From contig NZ_WKKI01000002.1 of NCBI RefSeq assembly GCF_009674805.1, positions 124,001 through 188,000 of the forward strand: 64,000 nucleotides of DNA. Reading direction: 5' to 3'. Positions 7,194 through 15,693 of the stretch are shown here, in pieces (positions within the stretch are counted from its first letter, which is position 1; the number at the start of each line of letters is the position of its first letter). The notes below the pieces were generated by a model that did not search any database, was not told the origin of the DNA, and worked only from the letters and a program-made list of their open reading frames with translations. Origin of the DNA: Metabacillus lacus. Lineage in GTDB: Bacteria > Bacillota > Bacilli > Bacillales > Bacillaceae. A program made the position numbers and the translations under genes.

Positions 7194-9473
7194 TTATTTT
7201 TTGTCTCCTCTAATTTTCTCCAGTAAATACAGAGAGTCAGTTTTATGATTCTGACTTCCTCCCTCAAGTCCTGTACAGGAAGGACAGCCTGCTTCACAAG
7301 GACAATTTTGCACTGCTTGGAGAGCATCAGCTATAATGCTGTCAAAAGATTCGTAAACCTTGCTTGCCAGCCCGACTCCTCCCGGATATCGGTCATAAAG
7401 GAAAATTGTCGGCAGATTGTTGTGTGATGCTTTGATTTGTGATATCACATGCAAATCTGAAGGATCGCACATTACTTTTAAGGGTGCAATCCGGTGAAGC
7501 AGGGAAGCGGCACCCAGCAGCGCATCTTCAAGGCGGTTCTCCTTCCATTCTGCCTTCAATTCCTCTCCAACGCTCAGCCAGGCTGCATTGGTATGAAGCT
7601 CTGCTTCAGGAAGGGAAATAGGACCTGAACCGATATTTTCATGAGTATCGAATTTTATCTTTTTGAAGATGGTGGCCATTGCCTGTACGGTCACATCTCC
7701 ATAGCCAAAAGCTATGCTCTTTTCTGCTCTTTCTTTATCCACTTCAAGCACTTTCAGCTGTACAGCTAAATTGGCATCTGTAAAATAGTCTACATCCACT
7801 TCCCTGACAAATGCTTTCTTTTCTTCCCAATCGAGCTTCTCCACTTGATACTGCACACCTTGATGAAGGTATATAGCTTCTTCATGAAGAAGCGTCATTG
7901 CGCTGAATGTATCCATTTCTCCAATTACTCTTACGTTTGCTACATTTCCATAATCGATAATCACCACATTTTCCTGTGAAGCTGAACGAAGGCTGACATT
8001 GTGTGCGGGAAAAGCATCATTCATCCAGTAAAATTTTCCGTTATTTTCATGAAGAACCCTTTCATCTGCTAAAAATTCAAGCACCTCTTGGAGTTCAACT
8101 CCTCCAAAGCTCTCGCTTCTGGAAAATGGGAGTTCGAAAGCAGCACATTTAATATGATCTATTAATACAATCAAATTATCGGGATTTAAGACAGCTGTTT
8201 CCGGATTTTGATTAAAAAAGTACTGCGGGTGCTGAATAATAAACTGATCAAGCGGGCTTGAGCTTGCCACCATAACAACCAGAGACTCTCCCTGTCTTCT
8301 TCCTGCTCTTCCAGCCTGCTGCCAGGCGCTTGCAATCGTACCGGGGTAACCCGTCATAATACAAACCTGAAGCTGTCCAATATCCACACCTAGTTCAAGA
8401 GCATTTGTACTGACCACTCCCATGATTTCTCCAGACCTCAAACCCTTTTCTATTTCTCTCCTTTGGTTGGGCAGATAACCTCCCCGATAGCCACGAATTG
8501 ATTTAGGACCAAGCTTCTTTTTAATCAGCTCCTGCAGGTAAGTTAGAATAATTTCCACTCTGACCCTGCTTCTGGCAAAAACAATCGTCTGTATATTGTT
8601 GCTTAAAAACCTGCCTGCAAGATCCCTGACTTCAAGCGTAGCACTTTTTCTGATATTAAGCGGCTCATTCACTACAGGCGGGTTATAAAACAGGAAGTGC
8701 TTCCTGCCGGATGGGGCGCCATTATTATTAATAAGGGTCATTTCCTTTCCTGTAAGCTCCTCAGCAAGCTGGAGAGGATTGGCAATGGTGGCGGACGTAC
8801 AAATGAACTGAGGGCTGCTGCCATAAAACTTGCATATTCTTAATAACCTTCTAAGTACGTTAGCTACATGGCTTCCAAACACGCCTCTGTATATATGAAG
8901 CTCATCGATGACTATATATTTTAGATTTTCAAAAAGAGAAACCCATTTTGTATGATGAGGCAGAATAGCTGAATGAAGCATATCTGGATTCGTAATGACA
9001 ATGTGGCCTGCTTTTCTTACTCTTTGCCTGATCGCGGGAGAGGTATCTCCATCATAGGTATAGGAATTAATTCCCATCCCCATTTCAGCTATGATTTCGT
9101 TCAGCTCGCTCTTCTGATCCTGAGCAAGTGCCTTGGTGGGAAAAATATAGAGGGCCCTGCTGTTTTCCTCTTCAATCACCTTTTGAAGTACGGGAAGGTT
9201 ATAGCAAAGCGTCTTCCCTGATGCTGTAGGTGTAACTGCCACAAAGCTTTTCCCTTCCTCTGCAGCCTGCAAAGATGCCTCTTGATGTGTATACAGTTCG
9301 GTAATCCCTCTTCTTTCAAGGGCACTCCTCAGCCTCTCATCAACGTAATTCGGAAAAGGATTTGAAATGGCAGGTTTTTCATCTATGGTATGCCAATGGA
9401 CTATTTGTTTTTTCGTTAGTTGATCATTTTGTAAAAAATGAATAATATCCCCTAAGGATTTTTTCTTGAACAT
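7194..9473 (-). CDS. mrfA: MrfA (YprA), DEAD/DEAH-box helicase of the mitomycin repair pathway
   Basis: This 759-residue superfamily 2 helicase carries out damage-specific excision repair with MrfB; MrfA translocates 3'-5' on DNA. Walker A TPTASGKT is at 81-88, the DEAH-like box reads IVIDELHIYRG, and motif VI reads QQAGRAGRRQGES. The C-terminal MrfA Zn2+-binding (MZB) domain holds the four-cysteine set CPCEAGCPSC near the end. The ATG at 9473 follows AAGGAG at a good distance; a GTG three codons upstream is too close to it. The stop overlaps the mrfB translation start region, so the two are translationally coupled. Confidence 0.95.
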   Translation of the reverse strand: MFKKKSLGDIIHFLQNDQLTKKQIVHWHTIDEKPAISNPFPNYVDERLRSALERRGITELYTHQEASLQAAEEGKSFVAVTPTASGKTLCYNLPVLQKVIEEENSRALYIFPTKALAQDQKSELNEIIAEMGMGINSYTYDGDTSPAIRQRVRKAGHIVITNPDMLHSAILPHHTKWVSLFENLKYIVIDELHIYRGVFGSHVANVLRRLLRICKFYGSSPQFICTSATIANPLQLAEELTGKEMTLINNNGAPSGRKHFLFYNPPVVNEPLNIRKSATLEVRDLAGRFLSNNIQTIVFARSRVRVEIILTYLQELIKKKLGPKSIRGYRGGYLPNQRREIEKGLRSGEIMGVVSTNALELGVDIGQLQVCIMTGYPGTIASAWQQAGRAGRRQGESLVVMVASSSPLDQFIIQHPQYFFNQNPETAVLNPDNLIVLIDHIKCAAFELPFSRSESFGGVELQEVLEFLADERVLHENNGKFYWMNDAFPAHNVSLRSASQENVVIIDYGNVANVRVIGEMDTFSAMTLLHEEAIYLHQGVQYQVEKLDWEEKKAFVREVDVDYFTDANLAVQLKVLEVDKERAEKSIAFGYGDVTVQAMATIFKKIKFDTHENIGSGPISLPEAELHTNAAWLSVGEELKAEWKENRLEDALLGAASLLHRIAPLKVMCDPSDLHVISQIKASHNNLPTIFLYDRYPGGVGLASKVYESFDSIIADALQAVQNCPCEAGCPSCTGLEGGSQNHKTDSLYLLEKIRGDKK

Positions 9474-9614
9474 TTCATTCACTCCTTATAGCTTTATTTT
9501 AGCGAATGAACGTTCGATGATAAAGAAAAATTTTCGCTATAGAAAAGCTGTTCAAACCTTGGCGCTTGATCTGCCAGCTGTAAAGGCAGGCGTGCCAGTG
9601 TATGGCAGCCCAAA

Positions 9615-9645
9615 ATACAAAAAAAACAAGCCCTTAAGGCCTGCA
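9615..9645 (-). terminator. Terminator of ypqE
   Basis: The minus strand reads CAGGCC-TTAA-GGGCTTG followed by a run of eight T. The stem is about 6 bp with one bulged G. It lies just past the ypqE stop codon. Confidence 0.7.
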
Positions 9646-9648
9646 TTT

Positions 9649-10149
9649 TTACTTAGCTTTAACTTTAAATACTTCGCTCGTTGCTTTGGTGACTTCGCCG
9701 GTTGCCTGAATGTCAAGACTTTCAAGAATATCTCCATTCGTTACTACAATCGGTGTGATGGTACTGGATGCTTTTTCTTTAATCAAATCTAAATCACAAG
9801 TGATAAGGGTATCCCCAACTTTCACTTTGTCTCCTTCTTTCACATGCGCCTCAAATCCTTCTCCATTCATCGTAACCGTCTCAAGACCGATATGAATCAA
9901 CAGTTCCATACCTGTTTGAGACTTAATCCCGATTGCATGCTTCGTGTGGAACAGCTGGATAATTTCACCGTCTACAGGAGACACAATCGTTCCCTCAGAA
10001 GGCTCTATCGCTACCCCGTCACCCATCATTTTTTGTGAAAATACCGGATCCGGAACTTCTTCAAGATTCATCATTCTTCCTGTTAAAGGAGCGAAAACAG
10101 CTTCTTCAGTTATAACCTCTTCTTTTTTTCCAAATAGCTTTTTAAACAT
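9649..10149 (-). CDS. ypqE: YpqE, PTS glucose-type EIIA domain protein
   Basis: This 166-residue stand-alone EIIA(Glc)-type phosphocarrier transfers phosphate from HPr to a sugar-specific [13 protein letters not shown] and [18 protein letters not shown] carry the two active-site histidines (71 and 86; His86 is the expected phosphorylation site). Near the C-terminus [16 protein letters not shown] is typical of the family. The start is the ATG at 10149 preceded by AAGGAG; a longer frame from 10173 has no better signal. No EIIB/EIIC gene is nearby, so the partner permease must lie elsewhere. B. subtilis has the same orphan EIIA next to mrfA. Confidence 0.92.
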   Translation of the reverse strand: MFKKLFGKKEEVITEEAVFAPLTGRMMNLEEVPDPVFSQKMMGDGVAIEPSEGTIVSPVDGEIIQLFHTKHAIGIKSQTGMELLIHIGLETVTMNGEGFEAHVKEGDKVKVGDTLITCDLDLIKEKASSTITPIVVTNGDILESLDIQATGEVTKATSEVFKVKAK

Positions 10150-10385
10150 ATGGACACGTCTCCTTCCGAGCATGCTCTTATTATTCTCATTACCACGCCA
10201 AGTTATTTTAAAACCTAAAAAGACATGATTATCACTGGGGTTTCCCCTTTATCATCACGCCTTGGCATATGTATATACAACTTCATTAAAACATAAATTT
10301 TACACTTTCTCAATTACAATCTTAACATCTCTCTAGGCTGCAGCATATTTTATCTGGAACACAGGTAAACGGAGGAGGGCTATAA

Positions 10386-10832
10386 TTGAAAAAAGTGAAT
10401 AAAAATATTGAAGACAAGGTGATTTCACAGTTGCCGGAGAATCTCAACTTTGGGGATTTAATTCAGCAAGTATTATCGTCACACCCAATCCAGGAATTTA
10501 TTAAAGAGATTGGAGAATTTGCATCTGAAAACCTGCAATTTCCCTATTTAGATATTTCAACAACTGAAACCGAAGAGCACTATTTAATTGAAGCTGTATT
10601 GCCAAATGTGAATCCGCAGCAAGTAAAGGTTGTCGCCGAGGGCAGATATGTGACAATTTCAATACAACAAAGAGAAGAAATCACTGAAGAAAACAGTAAC
10701 ACACACTATTTCCGTAAATCTGTAACGGCAAACAGCATTTCCCGTTCTGTCCTTCTCCCAGCGGAAGTAAAGCAGAAGGACATGATCACTCTTCACCGTG
10801 ATGATACTTTATTGATTAAAATTCCTAAATAA
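10386..10832 (+). CDS. Small Hsp20/alpha-crystallin-like protein
   Basis: This 148-residue protein starts with TTG after a strong GGAGGAGG ribosome binding site. Residues about 50-148 look like an alpha-crystallin domain: FPYLDISTTETEEHYLIEAVLPNV, then QVKVVAEGRYVTISIQ and a C-terminal strand LLIKIPK. The N-terminal 45 residues are helical and unlike classical Hsp20. Hsp20 proteins are ATP-independent holdases; in bacilli several are sporulation coat-associated (CotM, CotP), which is a possible role given nearby spore genes. It is divergent from ypqE and followed by a strong terminator. The canonical C-terminal IxI motif is present as IKI. Confidence 0.7.
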   Translation: MKKVNKNIEDKVISQLPENLNFGDLIQQVLSSHPIQEFIKEIGEFASENLQFPYLDISTTETEEHYLIEAVLPNVNPQQVKVVAEGRYVTISIQQREEITEENSNTHYFRKSVTANSISRSVLLPAEVKQKDMITLHRDDTLLIKIPK

Positions 10833-10877
10833 AGTTACAGCGTGCTTACCTAAGCTGTATTTCTTCCATAGAAGCTT

Positions 10878-10906
10878 AGCAGATGATACCAATTCATCTG
10901 CTTTTT
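10878..10906 (+). terminator. Terminator of the Hsp20-like gene
   Basis: AGCAGATGA, a 7-nt loop and TCATCTGCT form a perfect 9-bp stem followed by TTTTTG, about 45 nt past the stop codon. Confidence 0.9.
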
Positions 10907-11016
10907 GTGTTGGCGCTGCAGCTACTAGCAGCTCTTCACTTTTTTTCTTTTTGAAAGGGAATTATTTACACGGTAATTTTCCGCGTAAAGAGAAAAATAA
11001 CTGCAGGAGGTGCAAC

Positions 11017-11202
11017 ATGAAAAAAACAGGCCATTCTTCAACAAACACTTCAAGAATTTATGCTGAACCAACTAACTCTCCTTCTCTTGTGATAAAAACA
11101 AACCTAGATCCTCAGGACGAGTTGGATCAAAATCCTTATGCATCAAGTGAAGCCGAACAAAACAAGCTTCAAGACTATTTTGGTGAAAACAACCATGAAT
11201 AA
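11017..11202 (+). CDS. Small protein upstream of csgA (YbxH-like by position)
   Basis: This 61-residue hydrophilic protein is rich in Asn, Ser and Thr, with ATG at 11017 after a strong GGAGGTG site. Its last bases overlap the start of csgA (11195), so the two are translationally coupled. In B. subtilis csgA is preceded by ybxH in a sigma-G operon; I assign the likeness by arrangement and size only. No known motif is visible. It is probably made in the forespore. The upstream part of the open frame (from 10951) lacks a start signal. Confidence 0.65.
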   Translation: MKKTGHSSTNTSRIYAEPTNSPSLVIKTNLDPQDELDQNPYASSEAEQNKLQDYFGENNHE

Positions 11203-11446
11203 ATCACTGGGATACTTAAGAGAAGCTATATCTAACTATACAGACAGAAACGAACAAAGTATCAGTATTGATTATAAACTTCAAAATGGCTCCTATCAGT
11301 CTGAAAGGTATTTTGTAGATGTACTCTCAGACGAGGAGATCAGCTTTCTTAACTCCGTCCTTCCAGATGAAATTCGTTATGCGATGGATGAAAAAGATTA
11401 TCAGCGTGTGCATGAGCTGAATGAAGTCTTTGAACAACTGTATTAA
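11195..11446 (+). CDS. csgA: CsgA, sigma-G-dependent sporulation-specific protein
   Basis: This 83-residue protein resembles B. subtilis CsgA, a forespore acid-soluble protein. Shared features are the start NKSLGYLREAISNY, the middle DVLSDEEISFLNSVL and the end RVHELNEVFEQLY. The start at 11195 lies inside the last codons of the upstream small gene, with GGTGA as ribosome binding site. In B. subtilis csgA lies elsewhere in the genome (next to ybxH), so this pair has been rearranged relative to that species or is a second copy. Confidence 0.8.
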   Translation: MNKSLGYLREAISNYTDRNEQSISIDYKLQNGSYQSERYFVDVLSDEEISFLNSVLPDEIRYAMDEKDYQRVHELNEVFEQLY

Positions 11447-11457
11447 TGGGACTGAAA

Positions 11458-11660
11458 ATGAATAAAGAAAACATGAACAGGTATATTTCTATAGTATTTC
11501 AAGAAGGTGCTATTGAAAAAGGGAGAAATGGCTGCCAGCTGGAGGATGTCAGAGATGTACTAATTCAATAGCTGAAGATGTATCAGCAAGGTGAATTTCA
11601 CTGCATGGAAAATTCCCTGGCGATTAATAGCACAAAGCGTGGAAAAACAGTATCACTAAA
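11458..11660 (+). pseudogene. Decayed small gene of a Bacillus/phage helical protein family
   Basis: The frame from ATG 11458 reads NRYISIVFQEGAIEKGRNG, then CQLEDVRDVLIQ, then a TAG stop at 11569-11571. It continues in frame as LKMYQQGEFHCMENSLAI. Removing one G in AAGCGTGG (near 11638) gives TKLEKQYH followed by TAA. I recall a family of small bacillus and phage proteins with the pattern ...EDVxEVLIERLKxYQxGxFxCRENALAITKLEEAL..., and both halves fit it, with an internal stop and a frameshift. It is directly downstream of csgA and upstream of a terminator. Function of the intact family is not known to me with certainty. Confidence 0.55.
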
Positions 11661-11692
11661 AAACAAGCATGGCTGCATGCTTGTTTTTTTAT
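11661..11692. terminator. Bidirectional terminator between the csgA region and yppG
   Basis: AACAAGCATG, a 4-nt loop and CATGCTTGTT form a 10-bp stem with T-runs on both strands. It serves the plus-strand csgA transcript and the minus-strand yppG, whose stop codon lies in it. Confidence 0.9.
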
Positions 11693-12225
11693 ACCTTAAA
11701 GATAGATGTGACACCTTTCATTAGAGATCCCATTTGGTTCACCGCACTCATCATCTGTCCTGCTGTATCCATCATTTTGTTCATATCATACTGGCCATTT
11801 TTATTTTTAAACTGCGACATAATGGATTGAAAGCCGGGAGACTGCGGCTTCATGAACGGCATAGGTTTTGGATACGGATTTGGGAAATATCCTGCCTGAT
11901 TGAATGCTCCCGCCTGCTGATTGTATGCAGCGGGCTGTTGATTGTAGACTCCCGGCTGCTGCCCGAAGATTCCCGGCTGCTGGGGAAATCCTCCAATTTG
12001 AAAGCCTTGCTGACCGGGTGCTCCTCCACTTTGAAAAGCATGCTGATTAGGTGCTCCTCCATTTTGGATGTAATCAATATTCTGCTGAAAAAAAGGAAAT
12101 TGACCAGGAGGCGCAAAAATATTCTGCTGCTGCGGATTTTGGGGATAAGGGTTCATAGGAACTTGGTAAAACGGGCTGTAGGGAACTCCTTCATGATAGG
12201 GCTGATAAAATTGCTGCATGTTCAT
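11689..12225 (-). CDS. yppG: YppG-like Gln/Pro/Gly-rich spore coat-type protein
   Basis: This 178-residue low-complexity protein has an N-terminal [13 protein letters not shown] and then many Q, P, G, N and F residues in loose repeats ([18 protein letters not shown], and earlier [17 protein letters not shown]). It ends in a more ordered C-terminal segment of about 45 residues ([13 protein letters not shown], then [18 protein letters not shown]). The pattern and location fit YppG, a presumed coat protein. The start is uncertain: an in-frame TTG at 12279 after GGGAGTG would add 18 residues, while the ATG at 12225 has only a weak AGAGAG site. Confidence 0.75.
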   Translation of the reverse strand: MNMQQFYQPYHEGVPYSPFYQVPMNPYPQNPQQQNIFAPPGQFPFFQQNIDYIQNGGAPNQHAFQSGGAPGQQGFQIGGFPQQPGIFGQQPGVYNQQPAAYNQQAGAFNQAGYFPNPYPKPMPFMKPQSPGFQSIMSQFKNKNGQYDMNKMMDTAGQMMSAVNQMGSLMKGVTSIFKV

Positions 12226-12460
12226 ATTTCTCTCTTCTCTTTTACTTCTTCTTGCTTGGGAATCACTAAAATAATGCAACTTCTCTCACTCCCTGCTTTA
12301 TACATTGGGCTAATACATACATATGGGAAAAGAGATACTTTGGTGTTATAGAAACGTTTCGAACTTTGTCTAAAATTGTCGGAAGTTTAAATTTTTCAAA
12401 AAAAGAAGATAACTCATAATTGTGATAACATGTAAAAAAGCAAAAAAAGGGGATGTTAAA

Positions 12461-12643
12461 ATGAAACTTTTTGAATTAGAAGAGACATTTTTTAAGGTAA
12501 AAGCATACCGCTATGAAAACCTTGATCAATTGATGGATTTTACTCGCCTGCTTTACCTTAAAGGAAAACTGAACCTTTCGGAATATAGACAAGCTTTGAA
12601 GCAGTTAGAGTCAAACGGGGCTACACTTCCTGAAACCATGTAA
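12461..12643 (+). CDS. yppF: YppF family protein
   Basis: This 60-residue protein has ATG at 12461 after AAAGGGGATG. The sequence is helical and charged (MKLFELEETFFKVKAYRYEN, then LDFTRLLYLKGKLNLSEYRQ-like text) and fits the small YppF family of unknown function found next to yppG in Bacillus. There is no signal peptide. It is divergent from yppG and followed by a terminator. Confidence 0.8.
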   Translation: MKLFELEETFFKVKAYRYENLDQLMDFTRLLYLKGKLNLSEYRQALKQLESNGATLPETM

Positions 12644-12652
12644 ATGATAATC

Positions 12653-12686
12653 GGGCATGCCGTAAATCTACGGCTGCCTTTTTTTA
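12653..12686 (+). terminator. Terminator of yppF
   Basis: GGGCATGCCGTA and TACGGCTGCC pair with a small internal bulge, followed by TTTTTTT. Confidence 0.85.
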
Positions 12687-12808
12687 ACTTCACAATCACA
12701 ACTGCTTCTTATTGGCGTAATTTAACGGCCCTGTTAGCCATCCAATGCACATAGCGAAAACCTTTTAAACAGATAATAATGAGGCAATACAAAAGGGGGC
12801 TATCATGC

Positions 12809-12976
12809 ATGAGCAGAGGAAAACATTTTGGGCACAAGAAGCAAGGCCATCAATCGCAGCCGCCAGCCTATGGCAGAGAGGTGCACCCCAAGAACAACGA
12901 AATTGTTGAATATTCTATTCAGCCTGCAGGTTCTGCTGACAGGTCTCCGGTTGAAATTGTCAGAGATAAAGGGTGA
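12809..12976 (+). CDS. Small basic His/Gln-rich hypothetical protein
   Basis: This 55-residue protein starts at ATG 12809 after AAAGGGGGC. It begins SRGKHFGHKKQGHQSQPP and is basic and His/Gln-rich in the first half, acidic at the end. I do not recognise the family with confidence; small proteins of this kind near yppG and sspM in bacilli are often spore proteins. It is followed by a 12-bp stem terminator, which supports expression. Confidence 0.55.
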   Translation: MSRGKHFGHKKQGHQSQPPAYGREVHPKNNEIVEYSIQPAGSADRSPVEIVRDKG

Positions 12977-12997
12977 CACTGTACAAAGTGTCTCTCA

Positions 12998-13046
12998 GAC
13001 TGTAAACAAACTCGATGGAAATTGGGCTTGTTTACAGTCCTTTTTT
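12998..13046 (+). terminator. Terminator of the small His/Gln-rich gene
   Basis: GACTGTAAACAA and TTGTTTACAGTC form a perfect 12-bp stem around an 18-nt loop, followed by CTTTTTTAG. A smaller inverted repeat (GACACT/AGTGTC) precedes it at 12975-12992. Confidence 0.85.
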
Positions 13047-13105
13047 AGTTTGGAACTAGTATCGGATGATTGATTTTTCTTGCGGATTGCCTCATGCCCG
13101 CGGGC

Positions 13106-13169
13106 GATGAAGGACAAAACCCAGCGGTACAGCGACAAAAATGTCCTTCATCAAAATGATGAAGGACAG
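13106..13169. repeat. Three-part repeat that can form two alternative hairpins
   Basis: GATGAAGGACA (13106-13116) is followed by its complement TGTCCTTCATCA (13142-13153) and then by TGATGAAGGACA (13158-13169). The middle copy can pair with either flanking copy; the right-hand pairing gives a perfect 12-bp stem with a 4-nt loop. There is no T-run after either. It lies between convergent genes (12809-12976 and yppE). Confidence 0.75.
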
Positions 13170-13230
13170 ATATAAGCAGTCTGTAGAGTTTACTGTGAAG
13201 AAAACTCATTCTTCATAAAAAATGTAGAAG

Positions 13231-13584
13231 TTAGCTGAGCTCATCCAAAATAGATTGCAAAAAATAATCTATAGACTCTTTTTGATTTTTAAAGCGTTTC
13301 TGCTTGGAATCTTTATAGTAAGACTGAAGAACGAGCTGTTCCAGGTTTTCTGCAGCTGCCTCAACCTGTGATATGTGAATATATTTTGGAGCTGCTTCCT
13401 TGATCCATTGTGCCGTCTTTTTTTTCCACTCATCTATCAAGGAATCTGCTTCCTCTACTGCCGGCTTTACGACGGAAAAAAAGTCATTTTCCCCGTCTTT
13501 TAGTAATGTTTCCTGAAAGTTATCCATGCTTATTTGAGCTTGCTGCAGCAGTTTTTCTGTTAATATTCTTACATCATCTTTCAC
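13231..13584 (-). CDS. yppE: YppE (DUF1798 family)
   Basis: This 117-residue all-helical cytoplasmic protein of the DUF1798 family is of unknown function. Family-typical text includes SLIDEWKKKTAQWI, YIHISQVEAAAENLEQLVLQSY and ESIDYFLQSILDEL. GTG at 13584 is preferred because GAGGTG lies six bases upstream; the earlier in-frame GTG at 13593 is inside that site. It is 16 nt downstream of the preceding gene on the same strand and so probably co-transcribed. Confidence 0.85.
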   Translation of the reverse strand: MKDDVRILTEKLLQQAQISMDNFQETLLKDGENDFFSVVKPAVEEADSLIDEWKKKTAQWIKEAAPKYIHISQVEAAAENLEQLVLQSYYKDSKQKRFKNQKESIDYFLQSILDELS

Positions 13585-13600
13585 TATTTTCACCTCTGTC

Positions 13601-13900
13601 TTATGTTAACAGACAAGCAGAGGTCTCACAAATACTCTTCTCAAAGCTCGTACTGATTTTAAAAACAGTCAGCGCTGAATTTTCCTCATACTGAGGCTTT
13701 TGGTGTTGAATTTCAAGCATATGGCCTTCCAATTCATGCAGCTGCAGTTCAACATCCCTTGCTGCTGACTGCAATTCCAGTTCCTTCATATATATATAAT
13801 TTGCCATACTGTCAGTGACCTTGTCCTCCAACTCGTTCAGTTCATCCAAAACCTCATTCAGCATTGTTTCAAGTTCTTGTCTGGGGATCAGCTTTTCCAT
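13601..13900 (-). CDS. yppD: Coiled-coil small protein at the yppD position
   Basis: This 99-residue protein has long heptad-like stretches (EKLIPRQELETMLNEVLDEL and VELQLHELEGHMLEI), indicating a coiled coil over about residues 5-70. The C-terminal 25 residues include two cysteines (about 90 and 95). ATG at 13900 follows GGAGAGGTG. B. subtilis yppD occupies this place upstream of yppE; I assign the name by position and size. Function unknown. Confidence 0.65.
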   Translation of the reverse strand: MEKLIPRQELETMLNEVLDELNELEDKVTDSMANYIYMKELELQSAARDVELQLHELEGHMLEIQHQKPQYEENSALTVFKISTSFEKSICETSACLLT

Positions 13901-14094
13901 GAAATCACCTCTCCTTTCATAACCTAAGAATTCTTGAAAAAGAGTGCTGTTCCTTCCCGCTTGACAAAACTAGAAGCCATTCGCCAAAGAAAGAAGAAAT
14001 GAATAGCTTTTTCTCAGTTTTCGACATCCATGCAGATTACATAAAGTATGAAAAATTTTTGAATGCAGACAATAAGAGCGGGAGGTGTAACAAT

Positions 14095-14196
14095 ATGTCA
14101 AAGAAATCAAATAAAAAACAGCAAAAAGCAGGACAGGAAAAAGCAGCTGGTTATGGAGACAAAAAATTAGAAGGACCTAATCGTCCTTCAGAGTGA
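14095..14196 (+). CDS. sspM: Small acid-soluble spore protein SspM
   Basis: This 33-residue minor small acid-soluble spore protein has ATG at 14095 after GGGAGGTG. The pattern is Lys/Gln-rich at the N-terminus (MSKKSNKKQQKAGQ), then DKKLEGPNRPSE, which closely parallels the B. subtilis SspM ending DKKLGGPNRPST. Minor SASPs of this kind are made in the forespore. The location between yppC and yppE matches the B. subtilis neighbourhood. Confidence 0.88.
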   Translation: MSKKSNKKQQKAGQEKAAGYGDKKLEGPNRPSE

Positions 14197-14557
14197 GATA
14201 GAGCTAAAAAATGGCAAGGACAGAATTGTTCTTGCTTTTTTCTGTTGAGTCCCTGTAACTCCTGCCATTGTTTTATGTACCATAAAACATGCTGAACAAT
14301 CTGGTTAAGCATATATTTTGATAAGCAGGCATAACATTTCCGCTTATGTAAATAGCCATGGCATTTCATTATTTAGATAACTGAGAAGGAGATTTTTCAT
14401 CAGCACAACCGGAATAGCTTTTCTTCTATTCATCACTGCATCAATCGAAAATGCTAAGCTCATTTTTCTTTACTATATAAATTGATTGGTCAAACCTTTA
14501 GTCAGATGAATGACAAGAAACCTTCATCAAGATCTAAAAATATGCAGTACCTGATCA
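14197..14557. other. Intergenic region between sspM and yppC
   Basis: Only the sspM terminator (14213-14241) is recognisable. The remaining 300 bp up to the yppC stop codon is AT-rich and holds no credible gene. Confidence 0.5.
14213..14241 (+). terminator. Terminator of sspM
   Basis: GCAAGGACA and TGTTCTTGC pair over 9 bp with one wobble pair, followed by TTTTTTC. Confidence 0.85.
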
Positions 14558-15556
14558 TCAATCTTTCTTCTTGTCCCGATGGCTGACATACTTCCAATAC
14601 TCATCACATAGTGCAAGAATATGAAGCTGATTTTGTTTTTGATGATACCAGTCTGTGATTTCAAATTTTTTGGGAGCAGCTTCAGCTCTTCTGAATTTCG
14701 CTACATTTTGTCCGTGAAACCAATCTGCTTTATAATCGTCTATATTTGTTGAGACCGCTCCATATGCCGTTCTAAGCATGGGAGTGGTCCTTCTGTGAGT
14801 GGATTTCAGCACTCTTTCATAATCAAATCGGGAGCCAGTATGAACCACTGTATCTGAAAACTCTTTAAATTGACTATAATAAAGTGGATGGAACAACAGC
14901 CATGCCAGCTTCTTACCCAGAGAAATCCTTTTTTTAGGGTTTTTGAATTCATTCACAGTTATTCCATACAGTTTTTTATGAAGTACAGGGAAAATAACAG
15001 TACTAAAATGAAAAGTATCCTGAAATAAAAATTTACTGGTTGAAAAAACATGTTTCTTAAAATAGAGTCCTTCCAGCACAGGTTTTTGGATTACATGCTG
15101 TTCGTTAATAATTAAAGAAGTCATCAGCCTGGCTTTATCCTGGTGCTTCCAATAAAAATTCCACTCATTCACCATAAACATGGAAACATTGAAATGGGAC
15201 AGCAAGTAAAAAAATGGCTTGCCTGCTTTTAAAGAGTATTCATATAAAAGAAGCTGAGGGTAGGCATCGGAAAAGATCAGAAAATTAGCAGCCTCGTATG
15301 CATAAAAAATAGACTCTCTTTCTTCTGCAGAAAGAAATTTGCGGTACCATGTTCCTTTTAAATCAGTCATGCACCAGCCAGCATTTCTGGAAACCATACT
15401 GGCCAAAAAGGACCATTGAATATCTTTATTTCTGTTATAGTAGGTCCTGTAGCTTTCCGTTCTGGATATATTGTCATAATTTCTTTTTTTCGTCGAATAT
15501 TGTATATAGCGGACAATTTCCCTGTCTTCCTGAGCCGCTGCAGATTGTTCTGTCAT
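14558..15556 (-). CDS. yppC: YppC (DUF2515 family)
   Basis: This 332-residue soluble protein of the DUF2515 family has unknown function. It is aromatic-rich with conserved text such as NISRTESYRTYYNRNKDIQW, SFLASMVSRNAGWCMTDLKG and the C-terminal WYHQKQNQLHILALCDEYW. The start at 15556 lies 12 nt after GGGGAGG; an alternative internal start is possible. It is divergent from recU with 137 nt between the starts, as in B. subtilis. Confidence 0.88.
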   Translation of the reverse strand: MTEQSAAAQEDREIVRYIQYSTKKRNYDNISRTESYRTYYNRNKDIQWSFLASMVSRNAGWCMTDLKGTWYRKFLSAEERESIFYAYEAANFLIFSDAYPQLLLYEYSLKAGKPFFYLLSHFNVSMFMVNEWNFYWKHQDKARLMTSLIINEQHVIQKPVLEGLYFKKHVFSTSKFLFQDTFHFSTVIFPVLHKKLYGITVNEFKNPKKRISLGKKLAWLLFHPLYYSQFKEFSDTVVHTGSRFDYERVLKSTHRRTTPMLRTAYGAVSTNIDDYKADWFHGQNVAKFRRAEAAPKKFEITDWYHQKQNQLHILALCDEYWKYVSHRDKKKD

Positions 15557-15693
15557 ATGTGCTGATGACCTCCCCTGCCCGGAATATGAGGCAGAAATAT
15601 CTTGAAAAGCGAAAGAAACAAGGGTAATATATTCTCCAATATCCTTCCCTGTTTTCTGTTATGATGTTTATAGTTTTACTTAGGAGGAGAAAA

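Noticed and set aside
11900-12070. Short direct repeats in yppG
   Set aside because: They are coding Gln/Pro/Gly repeats, not a mobile or CRISPR element.
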